From Bacteroidota bacterium (lineage in GTDB: Bacteria > Bacteroidota > Bacteroidia > Chitinophagales > Chitinophagaceae), in contig JAFDXF010000074.1 in NCBI GenBank assembly GCA_018268055.1, forward strand, positions 1-41,339: DNA of 41,339 nt. The letters are read 5' to 3'. Under the pieces are notes generated by a model. The model ran no database searches, had not been told where the DNA came from, and saw nothing but the letters and a program-made list of their open reading frames with translations. A program made the position numbers and the translations under genes. This document shows positions 32,602 to 41,339 of this stretch, one piece after another. Each line of letters starts with the position of its first letter. Position 1 is the first letter of the stretch.

Positions 32602-34805
32602 AGTATATACTACTAATTTTTATTTTGTTCTTTGCTTGTAGCAACATTCAAGCACAGGAAAAATCTAAAGAGGATTTACTAAATGAATTGAAACAACATG
32701 CTACACAGGACAAAAACAGGGTGGACATTTTAATAGAAATGATAAACTCGCCACAGTTCGCTTCTATATTAAAATCGCCTTGGGCAGAAGAAGCGCTGGC
32801 TATCTCTCAAAAAATAAGATACAGACTTGGAGAGGGCAATGCCCTGCTTTTTTATTATACCAATGCTGCTCCGGAGTCAGACACTCCTGAAGCAGATTCA
32901 ATACTAAAGAAAATAGAAGTCATAAACAATGAACTAAAAAATAAAAAATTTGCAGGCCGGGTTTTAACGAACTTAGGAATTGTGCATACCAATCAAGGTA
33001 AAATATCCGGAGTAGATGAATTATTAAAAGCGGCCTCTTTATTTGGTGAAGTAGATTATGCACAAGGAATTTCCGCTGTTTATGGTGCTATTTCAGATTA
33101 TTATCTGAATGTAAACACCAATTATCCATTGTCCATGGATTATGCGTTGAAGAGTTTACAAATTGCTGAAAAAGAAAAAAGTCCCTATTTTCAAAGACGT
33201 ACTTGGACTAACATCGGATTTATTTATGCCGGTATTGGCGATTACGAAAATGCATTGCAGGCATATACTAAAGCTAATCGTTTTGCTGAGCTAGAAAATA
33301 AGCCGTATGCACAAGAGCCTATCCTAAATGGTATGGGAGAAATGTATCGCTTCATGGGAAAATACCCACAAGCTATCAATGCGTACCAACAAGCTATTGG
33401 GAAAAGTAGATCTACATTGAGTATCTCCATGTATGAAAGCAATCTTGCTGATGTGTACACTCGTATGGATAGTTTACCATTAGCTTTTCATTACGCTTTT
33501 CGTTCTTTAGATACAGCACGAGAATATAAAGACACAGTTGGAATATCTTGGATTGATGGTATTTTAGCCAGAGCTTATCTCAAGAAAAAAAGAATGGATA
33601 GTGCTATCTATTATGGTCTTATCGGACTTGCTATTGCACAAGAAAATCATTTACCTGAGTTTGTAAGAGATAATGCGGGTGCTTTATCCAATGCTTATGC
33701 AGCAATGCATGATTATGCCCATGCCTATCAATACAATCTACAGTGCAATACAGCAAAAGACAGCATTCTGAATACCGAATCTCGCAACAGAACTGCCATG
33801 TTGAAACACAATAACGATCTATCAAAAAAAGAAACCGAAATCAATCAGCTTACCCAACAAAAACAACGACAACGAATCATAATAGTCAGTGTTTCCTTTG
33901 TACTTCTCCTCCTTTTAATATCAGCTATAGGCTTATTGCGCAGCATCAAACAAAAACAAAGGGCAAAGAAAGAAATTCAAAATGCATATAAAAATTTACA
34001 AGCTACCCAATCACAACTCATCCAATCCGAAAAGATGGCTTCTCTTGGCGAACTCACTGCAGGCATTGCACATGAAATACAAAACCCGTTGAATTTTGTC
34101 AATAATTTTTCTGAAGTAAGTACAGAGTTGGTTGATGAAATGAATGATGAAATAACCAAAGGAAATTTGGATGATGCCAGAGAAATAGCGAATGATTTAA
34201 AACAAAACCTTGAAAAAATAAACCATCATGGAAAAAGAGCCGGTGATATTGTAAAAGGTATGTTGCAACATTCAAGAAAAAGCGAAGGCAAAAAAGAACC
34301 AACAGACATCAATGCGTTGTGTGATGAATATTTGCGATTAGCTTATCATGGTTTAAGAGCAAAAGACAAAAGTTTCAATGCCGATTTCAAAACAGAATTT
34401 GATGAATCAATTCCAAATATAAATGTAGTGCCCCAAGACATTGGCAGAGTGATTTTGAATTTAATCAACAATGCGTTTTATGCTGTAAATGAAAGAAAAA
34501 AATTAAATGAAAGCGGATACGAACCAACGGTTATTGTAAGTACAAAAAAGGAAGGGAACAATGTTTTGATTTCAGTAAAAGACAATGGAACAGGTATTCC
34601 ACAGAATATTGTTGACAAAATTTTTCAACCTTTCTTTACCACTAAGCCAACCGGCAGCGGAACAGGATTAGGATTGAGTTTGAGTTATGATATTGTGAAA
34701 GCACATGGTGGGGAGATTAAGGTGGAAACAAAAGAAGGTGAAGCCCGCCCGGATGACTCGGTTGGACGGGGAACGGAATTTAAAATATATCTACCTATAT
34801 CATAA
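32598..34805 (+). CDS. TPR-domain sensor histidine kinase (HK2)
   Basis: 735 residues. An N-terminal signal segment (MKYILLIFILFFACSN; Cys14 could be a lipoprotein cysteine but the lipobox is poor) is followed by an extracytoplasmic TPR region (about 100-400), e.g. IGFIYAGIGDYENALQAYTKANRFAELE and MGEMYRFMGKYPQAINAYQQAIGKS. One membrane helix lies near 428-450 (IIIVSVSFVLLLLLISAIGLL), then a coiled coil, HisKA with His492 and a HATPase. TPR kinases of this build are common in Bacteroidetes. Its start overlaps the HK1 stop (ATGA). The catalytic core is almost the same DNA as HK1, so its partner regulator may be shared. Confidence 0.9.
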   Translation: MKYILLIFILFFACSNIQAQEKSKEDLLNELKQHATQDKNRVDILIEMINSPQFASILKSPWAEEALAISQKIRYRLGEGNALLFYYTNAAPESDTPEADSILKKIEVINNELKNKKFAGRVLTNLGIVHTNQGKISGVDELLKAASLFGEVDYAQGISAVYGAISDYYLNVNTNYPLSMDYALKSLQIAEKEKSPYFQRRTWTNIGFIYAGIGDYENALQAYTKANRFAELENKPYAQEPILNGMGEMYRFMGKYPQAINAYQQAIGKSRSTLSISMYESNLADVYTRMDSLPLAFHYAFRSLDTAREYKDTVGISWIDGILARAYLKKKRMDSAIYYGLIGLAIAQENHLPEFVRDNAGALSNAYAAMHDYAHAYQYNLQCNTAKDSILNTESRNRTAMLKHNNDLSKKETEINQLTQQKQRQRIIIVSVSFVLLLLLISAIGLLRSIKQKQRAKKEIQNAYKNLQATQSQLIQSEKMASLGELTAGIAHEIQNPLNFVNNFSEVSTELVDEMNDEITKGNLDDAREIANDLKQNLEKINHHGKRAGDIVKGMLQHSRKSEGKKEPTDINALCDEYLRLAYHGLRAKDKSFNADFKTEFDESIPNINVVPQDIGRVILNLINNAFYAVNERKKLNESGYEPTVIVSTKKEGNNVLISVKDNGTGIPQNIVDKIFQPFFTTKPTGSGTGLGLSLSYDIVKAHGGEIKVETKEGEARPDDSVGRGTEFKIYLPIS
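34001..34725 (+). repeat. Kinase-core DNA repeat, copy 2
   Basis: Counterpart of 31794-32518 within HK2. In the segment aligned with 31972-32048 this copy has several synonymous differences while HK3 and HK1 match exactly, so similarity among the three copies is patchy. Confidence 0.9.
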
Positions 34806-34990
34806 CCATGTACATCAAACAATCTTATATATCATGGTTCAAACAATGGTTGATATTATTAAGAGAAAGAATATTTAGATTTACTGAAAGAATTTGAGAT
34901 CGTATATGAAGATCAATATACTTTTCGGAAACCAATTTAAAATACAGACAAAACATAAAAAATAAAACTCCATTTACTAAAAACAAAAAA

Positions 34991-37900
34991 ATGAAACACA
35001 ACTTCTTTTTAATTTTCGGAACATTTTTTTTAATGCTTTCTAATAAAGCCCGGGCTATTGATGGCAACGATACTCGTTTACTTTGGCAGCCTACCATTAG
35101 CAAGGATCATATTGCATTTATTTATGCAGAAGACCTCTGGGTAGCCAACAGAGATGGCTCTTACCCACGCAGAATTACTGCCAGTGAGGGAATAGAATCC
35201 AATCCTGTTTTTTCCCCTGATGGAAATACAATCGCTTTCACCGGACAGTACGATGGGAATACAGATGTTTTTATCGTATCTGTTAATGGAGGTATTCCCA
35301 AAAGGTTAACCTGGCATCCGGGCGCTGACGTTGTTCGTGACTTCTCACCGGATGGTAAAAAAATTCTTTTTGCTTCGCAAAGAAACAGTTTCACTAATCG
35401 CTATGCTCAATTGTTTACGGTAGATATAACCACAGGCGAAGAAGAGCAACTGCCCATTCCCAATGCTTTTTGGGCTTCTTATAGTCCCGATGGTAATAGT
35501 ATCGCTTATACAACTATACCGGACAGGTTTGAACAATGGAAAAATTACCGTGGAGGAACAATGAGTCGTATTTGGTTGTATGATATAAAGACTCATCAGG
35601 TGGTTGAAATACCAAAACCAAAAGGCGGCAGCAATGATTCTAAACCGGTATGGAAAAATAACAAAGTCTATTTTAGAAGTGATAGAAATGGCGAGTTCAA
35701 TTTGTATAGTTATGATCCAATTTCAAAATCGGTAAACCAGTTAAGCAGGTTTGATGACTTCCCTGTTTCTAGTCTTGAAGGAAGTAAAAATGATATTATC
35801 TTTTCTCAGGCGGGATACCTGCATATTTATAACATACAGGACAATAAAATTTCCAGATTAAAAATTGGAATAGCAGCCGATCTTTTAGACCTGCGTCCAA
35901 GGTTTGTAAAAGGCAATCAATATATTCGTAATGCCCACATTTCGCCAAGTGGCGCCAGAGTAGTATTTGATTATAGGGGCGACATCATTACACTACCTGC
36001 ACAAAAAGGTGATGCCTTAAATATCACGAATACTACCGGTGTACACGAAAACTCTCCGGCGTGGTCGCCCGATGGAAAGTATATAGCTTACTTTAGTGAT
36101 GCCTCCGGCGAATATGCATTACATTTAAAAAATCAGGATGGTAGTGAAGTGCCAAAAGTATTTCCTCTGAAGGGTTCGGGTTTTTATGCGTACATCAATT
36201 GGTCGCCCGATGCAAAGAAATTATGTTTTGTGGATAATGGCAGGTGTTTGTATCTATTGGATATTGCAACGGGTAAAGTTCAAAAAATTGGAGAAGACAC
36301 TCATTTTATGCCCGGAGTTTTCCGAAATCTATTTGGCAGTTGGTCTGCCGATTCAAAATATGTTGCTTACACAGAAATTACAGAAACCAATTTTGAAAGA
36401 GCATGGATTTATTCAGTTGTTGAAAATAAATCAAAGGCACTTACTGATGGTATGTCTAATGTGACAGAACCTGTTTTTGATCCTTCGGGAAAATATTTGT
36501 ATTTACTTGCAAGTACTGATGCAGGGCCTGTCGTTAACTGGTTTGACCAGTCAAGTCAGGATATGGAATCCACCAATTCAATTTATCTCGTTACACTTCA
36601 AAAAGATGTGGTATCACCTTTTGCAAAAGAAAATGATGTAGAAATAATAAAAGATACTGCAAGTACAAAAGCATCGGCTAAGGCTGATACAGCAAAGTCT
36701 GTTTTCAGAATAGATTGGGATGGAATACAAAACAGAATTGTTCCGTTGCCTGTTACGGTAGGAATATATGGTTCTTTGCAAGTGCCTAAGGAAGGAGAAC
36801 TTTATTATTTATCGGCTACGCCACACGATGCGGAGTCAACCACTTTGCATAATTATAGTGTGACAAGGAAGAAAGATGAAACGATTATGCCTGCAGATGG
36901 ATATGTAATTGCAGCCAATGGCGAGAAAATGTTGTTTAATTTCGGTGGAAAATGGAATACAGCGAGAACAGGTCAAAAACCATCTCCTGATGCCGTGTTA
37001 AATACCGGTTTATTGCAAGTAAAAATTTCTCCGGTAGAAGAATGGAAAAATATTTTTAATGAAGCATGGCGGGTAAATCGTGATTTTTTTTACGACCCGA
37101 ATATGCATGGCGTCAATTGGCAGGCAATGAGAAAAAAATATGAAGCACTATTGCCTGATGTAGCAAGCAATAATGATTTGTATCGGATAATGGTGTGGAT
37201 GTTTAGCGAACTATCTGTTGGCCATCATCGTTTTGACGTGGCGGGCAGCAGACGAGCCAATCCTGATGTTATTCCCGGTGGATTGCTTGGCGCCGATTAT
37301 GAAATAAGTGGCAACCGCTATCGCATTAAAAAGATTTATGGAGGATTGAACTGGAATCCTGATTTGCGTTCACCGCTAACAGAACCCGGTGTGAATGTAC
37401 AGACAGGCGATTATATTTTGGCAGTGAATGGAAATGATGTAACAACCGATAAAAATTTTTACAGTTTCTTTGAAAACACTGCAGAAAAAATTGTCACATT
37501 AACAGTAGCAAACAGTGCCGATGGAAAAAACAAGCGAGTGGTAAAAGTAACACCAATTGCTAACGAAGCAGATTTGAGAAACAGAGATTGGGTAGAAGGA
37601 AATATGAAGAAAGTAAACGAAGCAACTAATGGACAGGTTGCTTATGTTTATGTACCTAATACTGCGAAAGAAGGACATGATTATTTTAAGAGATACTTTT
37701 TCCCACAGGCAGATAAGGCAGCAATCATTGTGGATGAAAGATTCAACGGCGGCGGGCAACTTGCCGATTATTATATTGATATCCTCAAACGTCCGGTTCA
37801 GTCTTATTGGAAATACAGATACGGCAAAGATCAGAAAGCGCCGAATGCGTCTATTCAAGGACCCAAAGTAATGCTGATTGATGAAACAGCCGGTTCCGGC

Positions 37901-38233
37901 GGAGATTATCTTCCATTCTTATTCAGACAGGCAAAGTTGGGTACGCTTGTAGGAAAAACAACCTGGGGAGGATTAGTAGGTGTTTTGGGTTATCCTGAAT
38001 TTATTGATGGTGGTGTGGTTACCGCACCAAATGTTGCCTTTTATGATGAACATGGTTTTGGAATTGAAAACGTAGGCACTCCACCCGATGTAGATGTAGA
38101 GCAATGGCCTTCTGAAGTGATTGCAGGACATGACCCGCAATTGGAAAAAGCGATTGAAATAGTATTGCAACAACTAAAGAATAATCCGGTAAAGAAAGTT
38201 CCGGCACCGGTATTCCCTAAAAAAGGAAGATAA
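34991..38233 (+). CDS. Tricorn-like S41 family protease with WD40-like propeller
   Basis: 1080 residues with a signal peptide (MKHNFFLIFGTFFLML...ARA), so envelope or secreted. PD40 repeats form an N-terminal propeller region: FSPDGNTIAFTG, FSPDGKKILFASQ, YSPDGNSIAYTT, WSPDGKYIAYFSD. The second half has the Tricorn core-1 domain with ELSVGHHRF (His745/His746), a PDZ domain (about 760-860), and the S41 protease core with IVDERFNGGGQ and the nucleophile Ser969 in DETAGSGGDYLP. Tricorn trims oligopeptides; Bacteroidetes homologues are common and probably handle peptides in the periplasm. It sits between two kinases and is separated from HK2 by 185 bp with no clear promoter. Confidence 0.9.
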   Translation: MKHNFFLIFGTFFLMLSNKARAIDGNDTRLLWQPTISKDHIAFIYAEDLWVANRDGSYPRRITASEGIESNPVFSPDGNTIAFTGQYDGNTDVFIVSVNGGIPKRLTWHPGADVVRDFSPDGKKILFASQRNSFTNRYAQLFTVDITTGEEEQLPIPNAFWASYSPDGNSIAYTTIPDRFEQWKNYRGGTMSRIWLYDIKTHQVVEIPKPKGGSNDSKPVWKNNKVYFRSDRNGEFNLYSYDPISKSVNQLSRFDDFPVSSLEGSKNDIIFSQAGYLHIYNIQDNKISRLKIGIAADLLDLRPRFVKGNQYIRNAHISPSGARVVFDYRGDIITLPAQKGDALNITNTTGVHENSPAWSPDGKYIAYFSDASGEYALHLKNQDGSEVPKVFPLKGSGFYAYINWSPDAKKLCFVDNGRCLYLLDIATGKVQKIGEDTHFMPGVFRNLFGSWSADSKYVAYTEITETNFERAWIYSVVENKSKALTDGMSNVTEPVFDPSGKYLYLLASTDAGPVVNWFDQSSQDMESTNSIYLVTLQKDVVSPFAKENDVEIIKDTASTKASAKADTAKSVFRIDWDGIQNRIVPLPVTVGIYGSLQVPKEGELYYLSATPHDAESTTLHNYSVTRKKDETIMPADGYVIAANGEKMLFNFGGKWNTARTGQKPSPDAVLNTGLLQVKISPVEEWKNIFNEAWRVNRDFFYDPNMHGVNWQAMRKKYEALLPDVASNNDLYRIMVWMFSELSVGHHRFDVAGSRRANPDVIPGGLLGADYEISGNRYRIKKIYGGLNWNPDLRSPLTEPGVNVQTGDYILAVNGNDVTTDKNFYSFFENTAEKIVTLTVANSADGKNKRVVKVTPIANEADLRNRDWVEGNMKKVNEATNGQVAYVYVPNTAKEGHDYFKRYFFPQADKAAIIVDERFNGGGQLADYYIDILKRPVQSYWKYRYGKDQKAPNASIQGPKVMLIDETAGSGGDYLPFLFRQAKLGTLVGKTTWGGLVGVLGYPEFIDGGVVTAPNVAFYDEHGFGIENVGTPPDVDVEQWPSEVIAGHDPQLEKAIEIVLQQLKNNPVKKVPAPVFPKKGR

Positions 38234-38259
38234 TTTGTTTGTGAAGAAACCCTAACCAA

Positions 38260-41200
38260 ATGAACAAAAACAAAAAAGCTGAACTAAATCACATTCACAA
38301 ACAGTTTTTTGATGCAGGAACTGGGCAAAAGCTATCACAACCTATAGCTAAGTTTGTGGACGAAAACGTTTATGGCTTCGGCACTGCTGTTGATGAAAAA
38401 ATTTCGGGAATAAAAGAATTCCAAAATTTACTCAACAATCAGAAAAAACAAAGCAAAGGCATTGACCTAAAATGGAAGATGAAACCCTTGCACTGTTTCA
38501 TTTCTGAAGATGAAAATAATGCAGTGTTTTCAGATGAACTACACTTATCAGTTGTAGCAGGTGGGGAACATATCAAGAAATATTTTCGGTTTTCTGTAAT
38601 ACTGAATTATATAAATGACCATTGGAAGGTGATTCACTGGCATGGCTCAGCACCCGAATCAATAGAAAGTAATAAGGATACTTTCGGCATCAATGAATGG
38701 AAACAAAAAACTATTGAACTGGAAAAAATTGTTGCAGAAAGAACGTCTGAATTGGTAGAAATAAATCGTGAGTTGGAAATAGAATCTTCGTTAGAGAGAG
38801 TGAGAGCCGCAGCCTTGTCTATGAAGAGTTCGGCAGAAATCGGTAAGGTGATCTTTTATTTATATAGCGAACTCACTAAGCTGGATGCAAAATTAGACCG
38901 GTGTTTTATCATGATTGTAAATTCAAAAACACATGACATTACCTGGTGGCTGTCGGGAAAAGAAGGATTGTTGAGTGAAAATGGTTTCTTGGTTCAAAAC
39001 AACAATTTCCCTTCACATCAATTATATCTTCACTATTGGAAAAAAAGAAAAAAGAAATGGCAATACGTTCTTCAGGGAAAAGAAAAGAAAGAATGGGACA
39101 ACTTTGGATTTAACAAAACAGGATTGGTAAACCTGCCTGAACAGGTAAAGAAAGATATGGCTTCTGTAAAGAAAACATATCTCTCCGGTTCGTCTGACGG
39201 TTTCGGATGTCTGATAACAGGTAGCCTGGAACCTTTATCAAATGAACATCAGGAAATCATCAGCCGGTTTACCGTTGTTTTCAACCAAACCTATACCCGT
39301 TTTCGTGAAGTGCAAAAGGCCGAAGCACAATCAAGAGAAGCAGAGATTCAATTAGCATTGGAACGAGTAAGAGCAAAGAGCCTTGCTATGCACCATACTT
39401 CCGAATTGCAACAAGTCATCCATACGGTACATAGTGAATTGCTGAGATTAAAAATTGCTATTTACGGAGGATCCTTTATTGCAATCAATAAAGATGTGAA
39501 AACTACACTGCGCTGCTGGGGCGCAGGTGGTACTGCCGATACTTCACAAGAAGTGGAACTTCCGCCATACAAGAAACCATTTCTTACCAATCTTATCAAT
39601 GGAATAAAAAACGGCTCTGGTTTTTTTACCGAAGAATTTACACAGAGGCAGAAAAAAGATTTCTTCAATTTTCTATTTAAGTATGAACCCTGGTCAAAGC
39701 TGAATGCAAACGAAAAAAAAGAAACCCTTGAAAGCCCGGGCGGATACACCCGGTCCTGTTTTGTATCTAAACACACCAGTATTTTTATTATTAATCAAGC
39801 AGGAGTAAAGTTTTCAGAAGCTGATAATGAAATTCTAAAACGATTTGGAAACGTGTTTGAGCAAGCCTACACCCGTTTCCTGGATTTGCAAAAAGCCGAA
39901 GCACAGGCAAGAGAAGCACAGATAGAGGTAGCGTTGGAAAGAGTGCGTAGCCGCAGTATGGCCATGCACAAAAGCGATGAACTCAAAGAAGTGATACGGC
40001 TGGTGCTGGAACAATTTGTTCACCTCAACATCAAAGCGGAGCATGCCGGTTTTTATATTGACTACAAAGCTCACGATGATATGCACATCTGGCTGGCTGA
40101 TCCAAATCTTGAACCATTTTTTGCGGTACTTCCTTATTTTGATACACCTACATGGAATAGTTTCCGGGACGCCAAAGCCAAAGGAAAACTCCTTCATACC
40201 GACCTTTTGGATTTCAAAGAAAAAAATAAATTTTATAAAGCACTTTTCAAATTATTTATAGTACCCGAAGAAGCAAAAGAGTTTTATATGAACTGCAAAG
40301 GACTTGCTGTATCCACAGTATTGTTAGACAGTGTTGGGTTGTATATTGAAAATTTTTCCGCTATTCCTTACACCGATGAAGAGAATAATATTTTAATGCG
40401 TTTCGGAAAAGTATTTCAGCAAACCTATACACGTTTTCTTGATTTGCAAAAAGCCGAAGCGCAGGCGAGAGAAGCACAAATAGAAGCAGCATTGGAAAGA
40501 GTGCGTGCAAGAACAATGGCCATGCACAACAGTTCTGAACTGGCACAGGCAGCAGACTTAATGTTTGAACAGGTACAGCATTTGGGCGCTGAGTTGCAGG
40601 GAGTCGCATTTGCTATCTGCGATAAGGAAAGCGACATGGTTCAAAAATGGACAAGCATCGGTATCTTTTCTCATCCCTATAATATTGAACCCGGTGAACA
40701 ACGCATGTATGAAGCATGGAAAAACCAATCCGGGCTTTATGAGGAAGTGTATGAAGGAGAAAAACAAAAAAAATATTACGAGGCATTTATGAAGATTCCT
40801 TCCTTCCGGGAAGGCATACAAAAATTTATTGACAGCGGTTATCCGCTTCCCACATGGCAGAAGAATCATGCGGTACCCTTCAAATACGGTTATTTACTTT
40901 TCATTACAACAAAACCATTTGATGAAACACAGATATTCGTCCGTTTCGGAAAAGTGTTTGAGCAGACCTATACCCGTTTTCTTGACCTGCAGAAAGCCGA
41001 AGCACAAACATTAAGAGCAGAACAGGATTTGATAGAAATAATAGCATCAAGAAAAAAAGCAGAAGACGCATTGACAGAATTACAAGCCACACAAAAGCAA
41101 CTCATCCAATCCGAAAAAATGGCATCACTCGGAGAGCTTACTGCCGGCATTGCACATGAAATTCAAAATCCTTTGAACTTCGTCAATAACTTTTCTGAAG

Positions 41201-41339
41201 TAAGTGCAGAGTTGGTTGATGAAATGAATGAAGAAATAACCAAAGGAAATTTAGATGATGCCAAAGAAATAGCCAATGATTTAAAACAAAACTTAGAAAA
41301 AATAAATCATCATGGGAAAAGAGCAGGCGATATTGTAAA
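38260..41339 (+). CDS. Multi-sensor histidine kinase, 3' end beyond window (HK3)
   Basis: An open frame of at least 1026 codons runs off the window end. Residues ~5-130 look like an NTF2/SnoaL-type domain ([13 protein letters not shown]...[22 protein letters not shown]). A coiled coil follows, then four GAF-like modules in tandem, each separated by a near-repeated helical linker with [20 protein letters not shown] and ALERVRxRxMAMHxSxEL. The last linker joins a coiled coil to HisKA with His966 ([15 protein letters not shown]); the HATPase is cut off. No signal peptide or membrane helix, so it senses cytosolic signals. It starts 26 bp after the S41 protease gene. Its kinase DNA matches HK1 exactly over the last 77 bp or so of the window. 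Confidence 0.88.
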   Translation, partial: MNKNKKAELNHIHKQFFDAGTGQKLSQPIAKFVDENVYGFGTAVDEKISGIKEFQNLLNNQKKQSKGIDLKWKMKPLHCFISEDENNAVFSDELHLSVVAGGEHIKKYFRFSVILNYINDHWKVIHWHGSAPESIESNKDTFGINEWKQKTIELEKIVAERTSELVEINRELEIESSLERVRAAALSMKSSAEIGKVIFYLYSELTKLDAKLDRCFIMIVNSKTHDITWWLSGKEGLLSENGFLVQNNNFPSHQLYLHYWKKRKKKWQYVLQGKEKKEWDNFGFNKTGLVNLPEQVKKDMASVKKTYLSGSSDGFGCLITGSLEPLSNEHQEIISRFTVVFNQTYTRFREVQKAEAQSREAEIQLALERVRAKSLAMHHTSELQQVIHTVHSELLRLKIAIYGGSFIAINKDVKTTLRCWGAGGTADTSQEVELPPYKKPFLTNLINGIKNGSGFFTEEFTQRQKKDFFNFLFKYEPWSKLNANEKKETLESPGGYTRSCFVSKHTSIFIINQAGVKFSEADNEILKRFGNVFEQAYTRFLDLQKAEAQAREAQIEVALERVRSRSMAMHKSDELKEVIRLVLEQFVHLNIKAEHAGFYIDYKAHDDMHIWLADPNLEPFFAVLPYFDTPTWNSFRDAKAKGKLLHTDLLDFKEKNKFYKALFKLFIVPEEAKEFYMNCKGLAVSTVLLDSVGLYIENFSAIPYTDEENNILMRFGKVFQQTYTRFLDLQKAEAQAREAQIEAALERVRARTMAMHNSSELAQAADLMFEQVQHLGAELQGVAFAICDKESDMVQKWTSIGIFSHPYNIEPGEQRMYEAWKNQSGLYEEVYEGEKQKKYYEAFMKIPSFREGIQKFIDSGYPLPTWQKNHAVPFKYGYLLFITTKPFDETQIFVRFGKVFEQTYTRFLDLQKAEAQTLRAEQDLIEIIASRKKAEDALTELQATQKQLIQSEKMASLGELTAGIAHEIQNPLNFVNNFSEVSAELVDEMNEEITKGNLDDAKEIANDLKQNLEKINHHGKRAGDIV
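39268..41010 (+). repeat. Helical linker repeats between the GAF-like modules of HK3
   Basis: Linkers of about 50 residues occur at 39268-39420, 39844-39996, 40402-40556 and, as the first half only, at 40945-41010; a half copy ([13 protein letters not shown]) is near 38785-38845. They share [18 protein letters not shown] and LERVRxRxMAMHxS, and spacing is about 560 bp. They look like duplicated signalling helices joining sensor modules. Confidence 0.8.

Noticed and set aside
34808..34897. 29-codon frame between HK2 and the S41 protease
   Set aside because: Short, no overlap or promoter, no recognisable features; probably chance in AT-rich DNA.
39462..41150. Minus-strand open frames under HK3
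   Set aside because: They are antisense shadows of repeated Lys/Glu-rich linkers; the plus frame is open for more than 1000 codons with clear domains.

Overview
The window looks like chromosome of a low-GC Bacteroidetes bacterium, probably Chitinophagaceae or a close relative (inference). Signs are a T9SS-type C-terminal sorting region, TAnnTTTG promoter boxes (the Bacteroidetes -7 element) lying 4-9 nt before several start codons, almost no Shine-Dalgarno sequences, a GH3-family protein, and sensor kinases of a type heavily expanded in this phylum.

Layout. (1) 0.25-8.5 kb: housekeeping genes, mostly minus strand: fabG and a GH3-family protein, an adenosine deaminase-like gene and lptB, then metF (plus), an ArsC-like protein and recQ (minus). 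(2) 8.75-15.8 kb: a plus-strand run of kdsD-like sugar-phosphate isomerase, mannose-1-phosphate guanylyltransferase, PolB-like 3'-5' exonuclease, RidA-family protein, PLP aminotransferase, EamA transporter and a GT39/ArnT-like membrane glycosyltransferase. (3) 15.84-16.17 kb: a compact transcription unit with a promoter box, two 92-bp tandem repeats that fold into paired hairpins, tRNA-Phe(GAA) and an intrinsic terminator. (4) 16.3-24.75 kb: a 1489-residue secreted beta-helix protein (minus) divergent from a propeller/Y_Y_Y sensor kinase and its LuxR-type response regulator (plus). A perfect 20-bp palindrome lies between them. (5) 24.75-25.19 kb: a gene-free stretch rich in dyads, then an unrecognised 379-residue gene. 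(6) 26.56-41.34 kb: an all-plus signalling region with a broken FIST fragment, an alpha/beta hydrolase, FIST1, a four-helix-bundle gene flanked by inverted repeats, FIST2, a Bro-N protein, two histidine kinases joined by ATGA overlaps, a Tricorn-like S41 protease, and a large multi-sensor histidine kinase cut by the window end.

How the parts may work together. lptB, kdsD, manC and the GT39 enzyme fit envelope polysaccharide/LPS supply and export. The divergent kinase/regulator pair probably controls the adjacent surface protein through the palindrome (inference). In the last third, soluble FIST sensors, a Bro-N protein and kinases with nearly identical catalytic cores but different input domains look like a locally duplicated signalling module. 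No response regulator is encoded beside those kinases inside the window.

The least ordinary observations are the structured tandem repeats in the tRNA-Phe leader, which show a compensatory base-pair change, the shared DNA of the three kinase cores, and the FIST/four-helix-bundle duplication with its remnants. Positions 1-148 hold no gene I can support.
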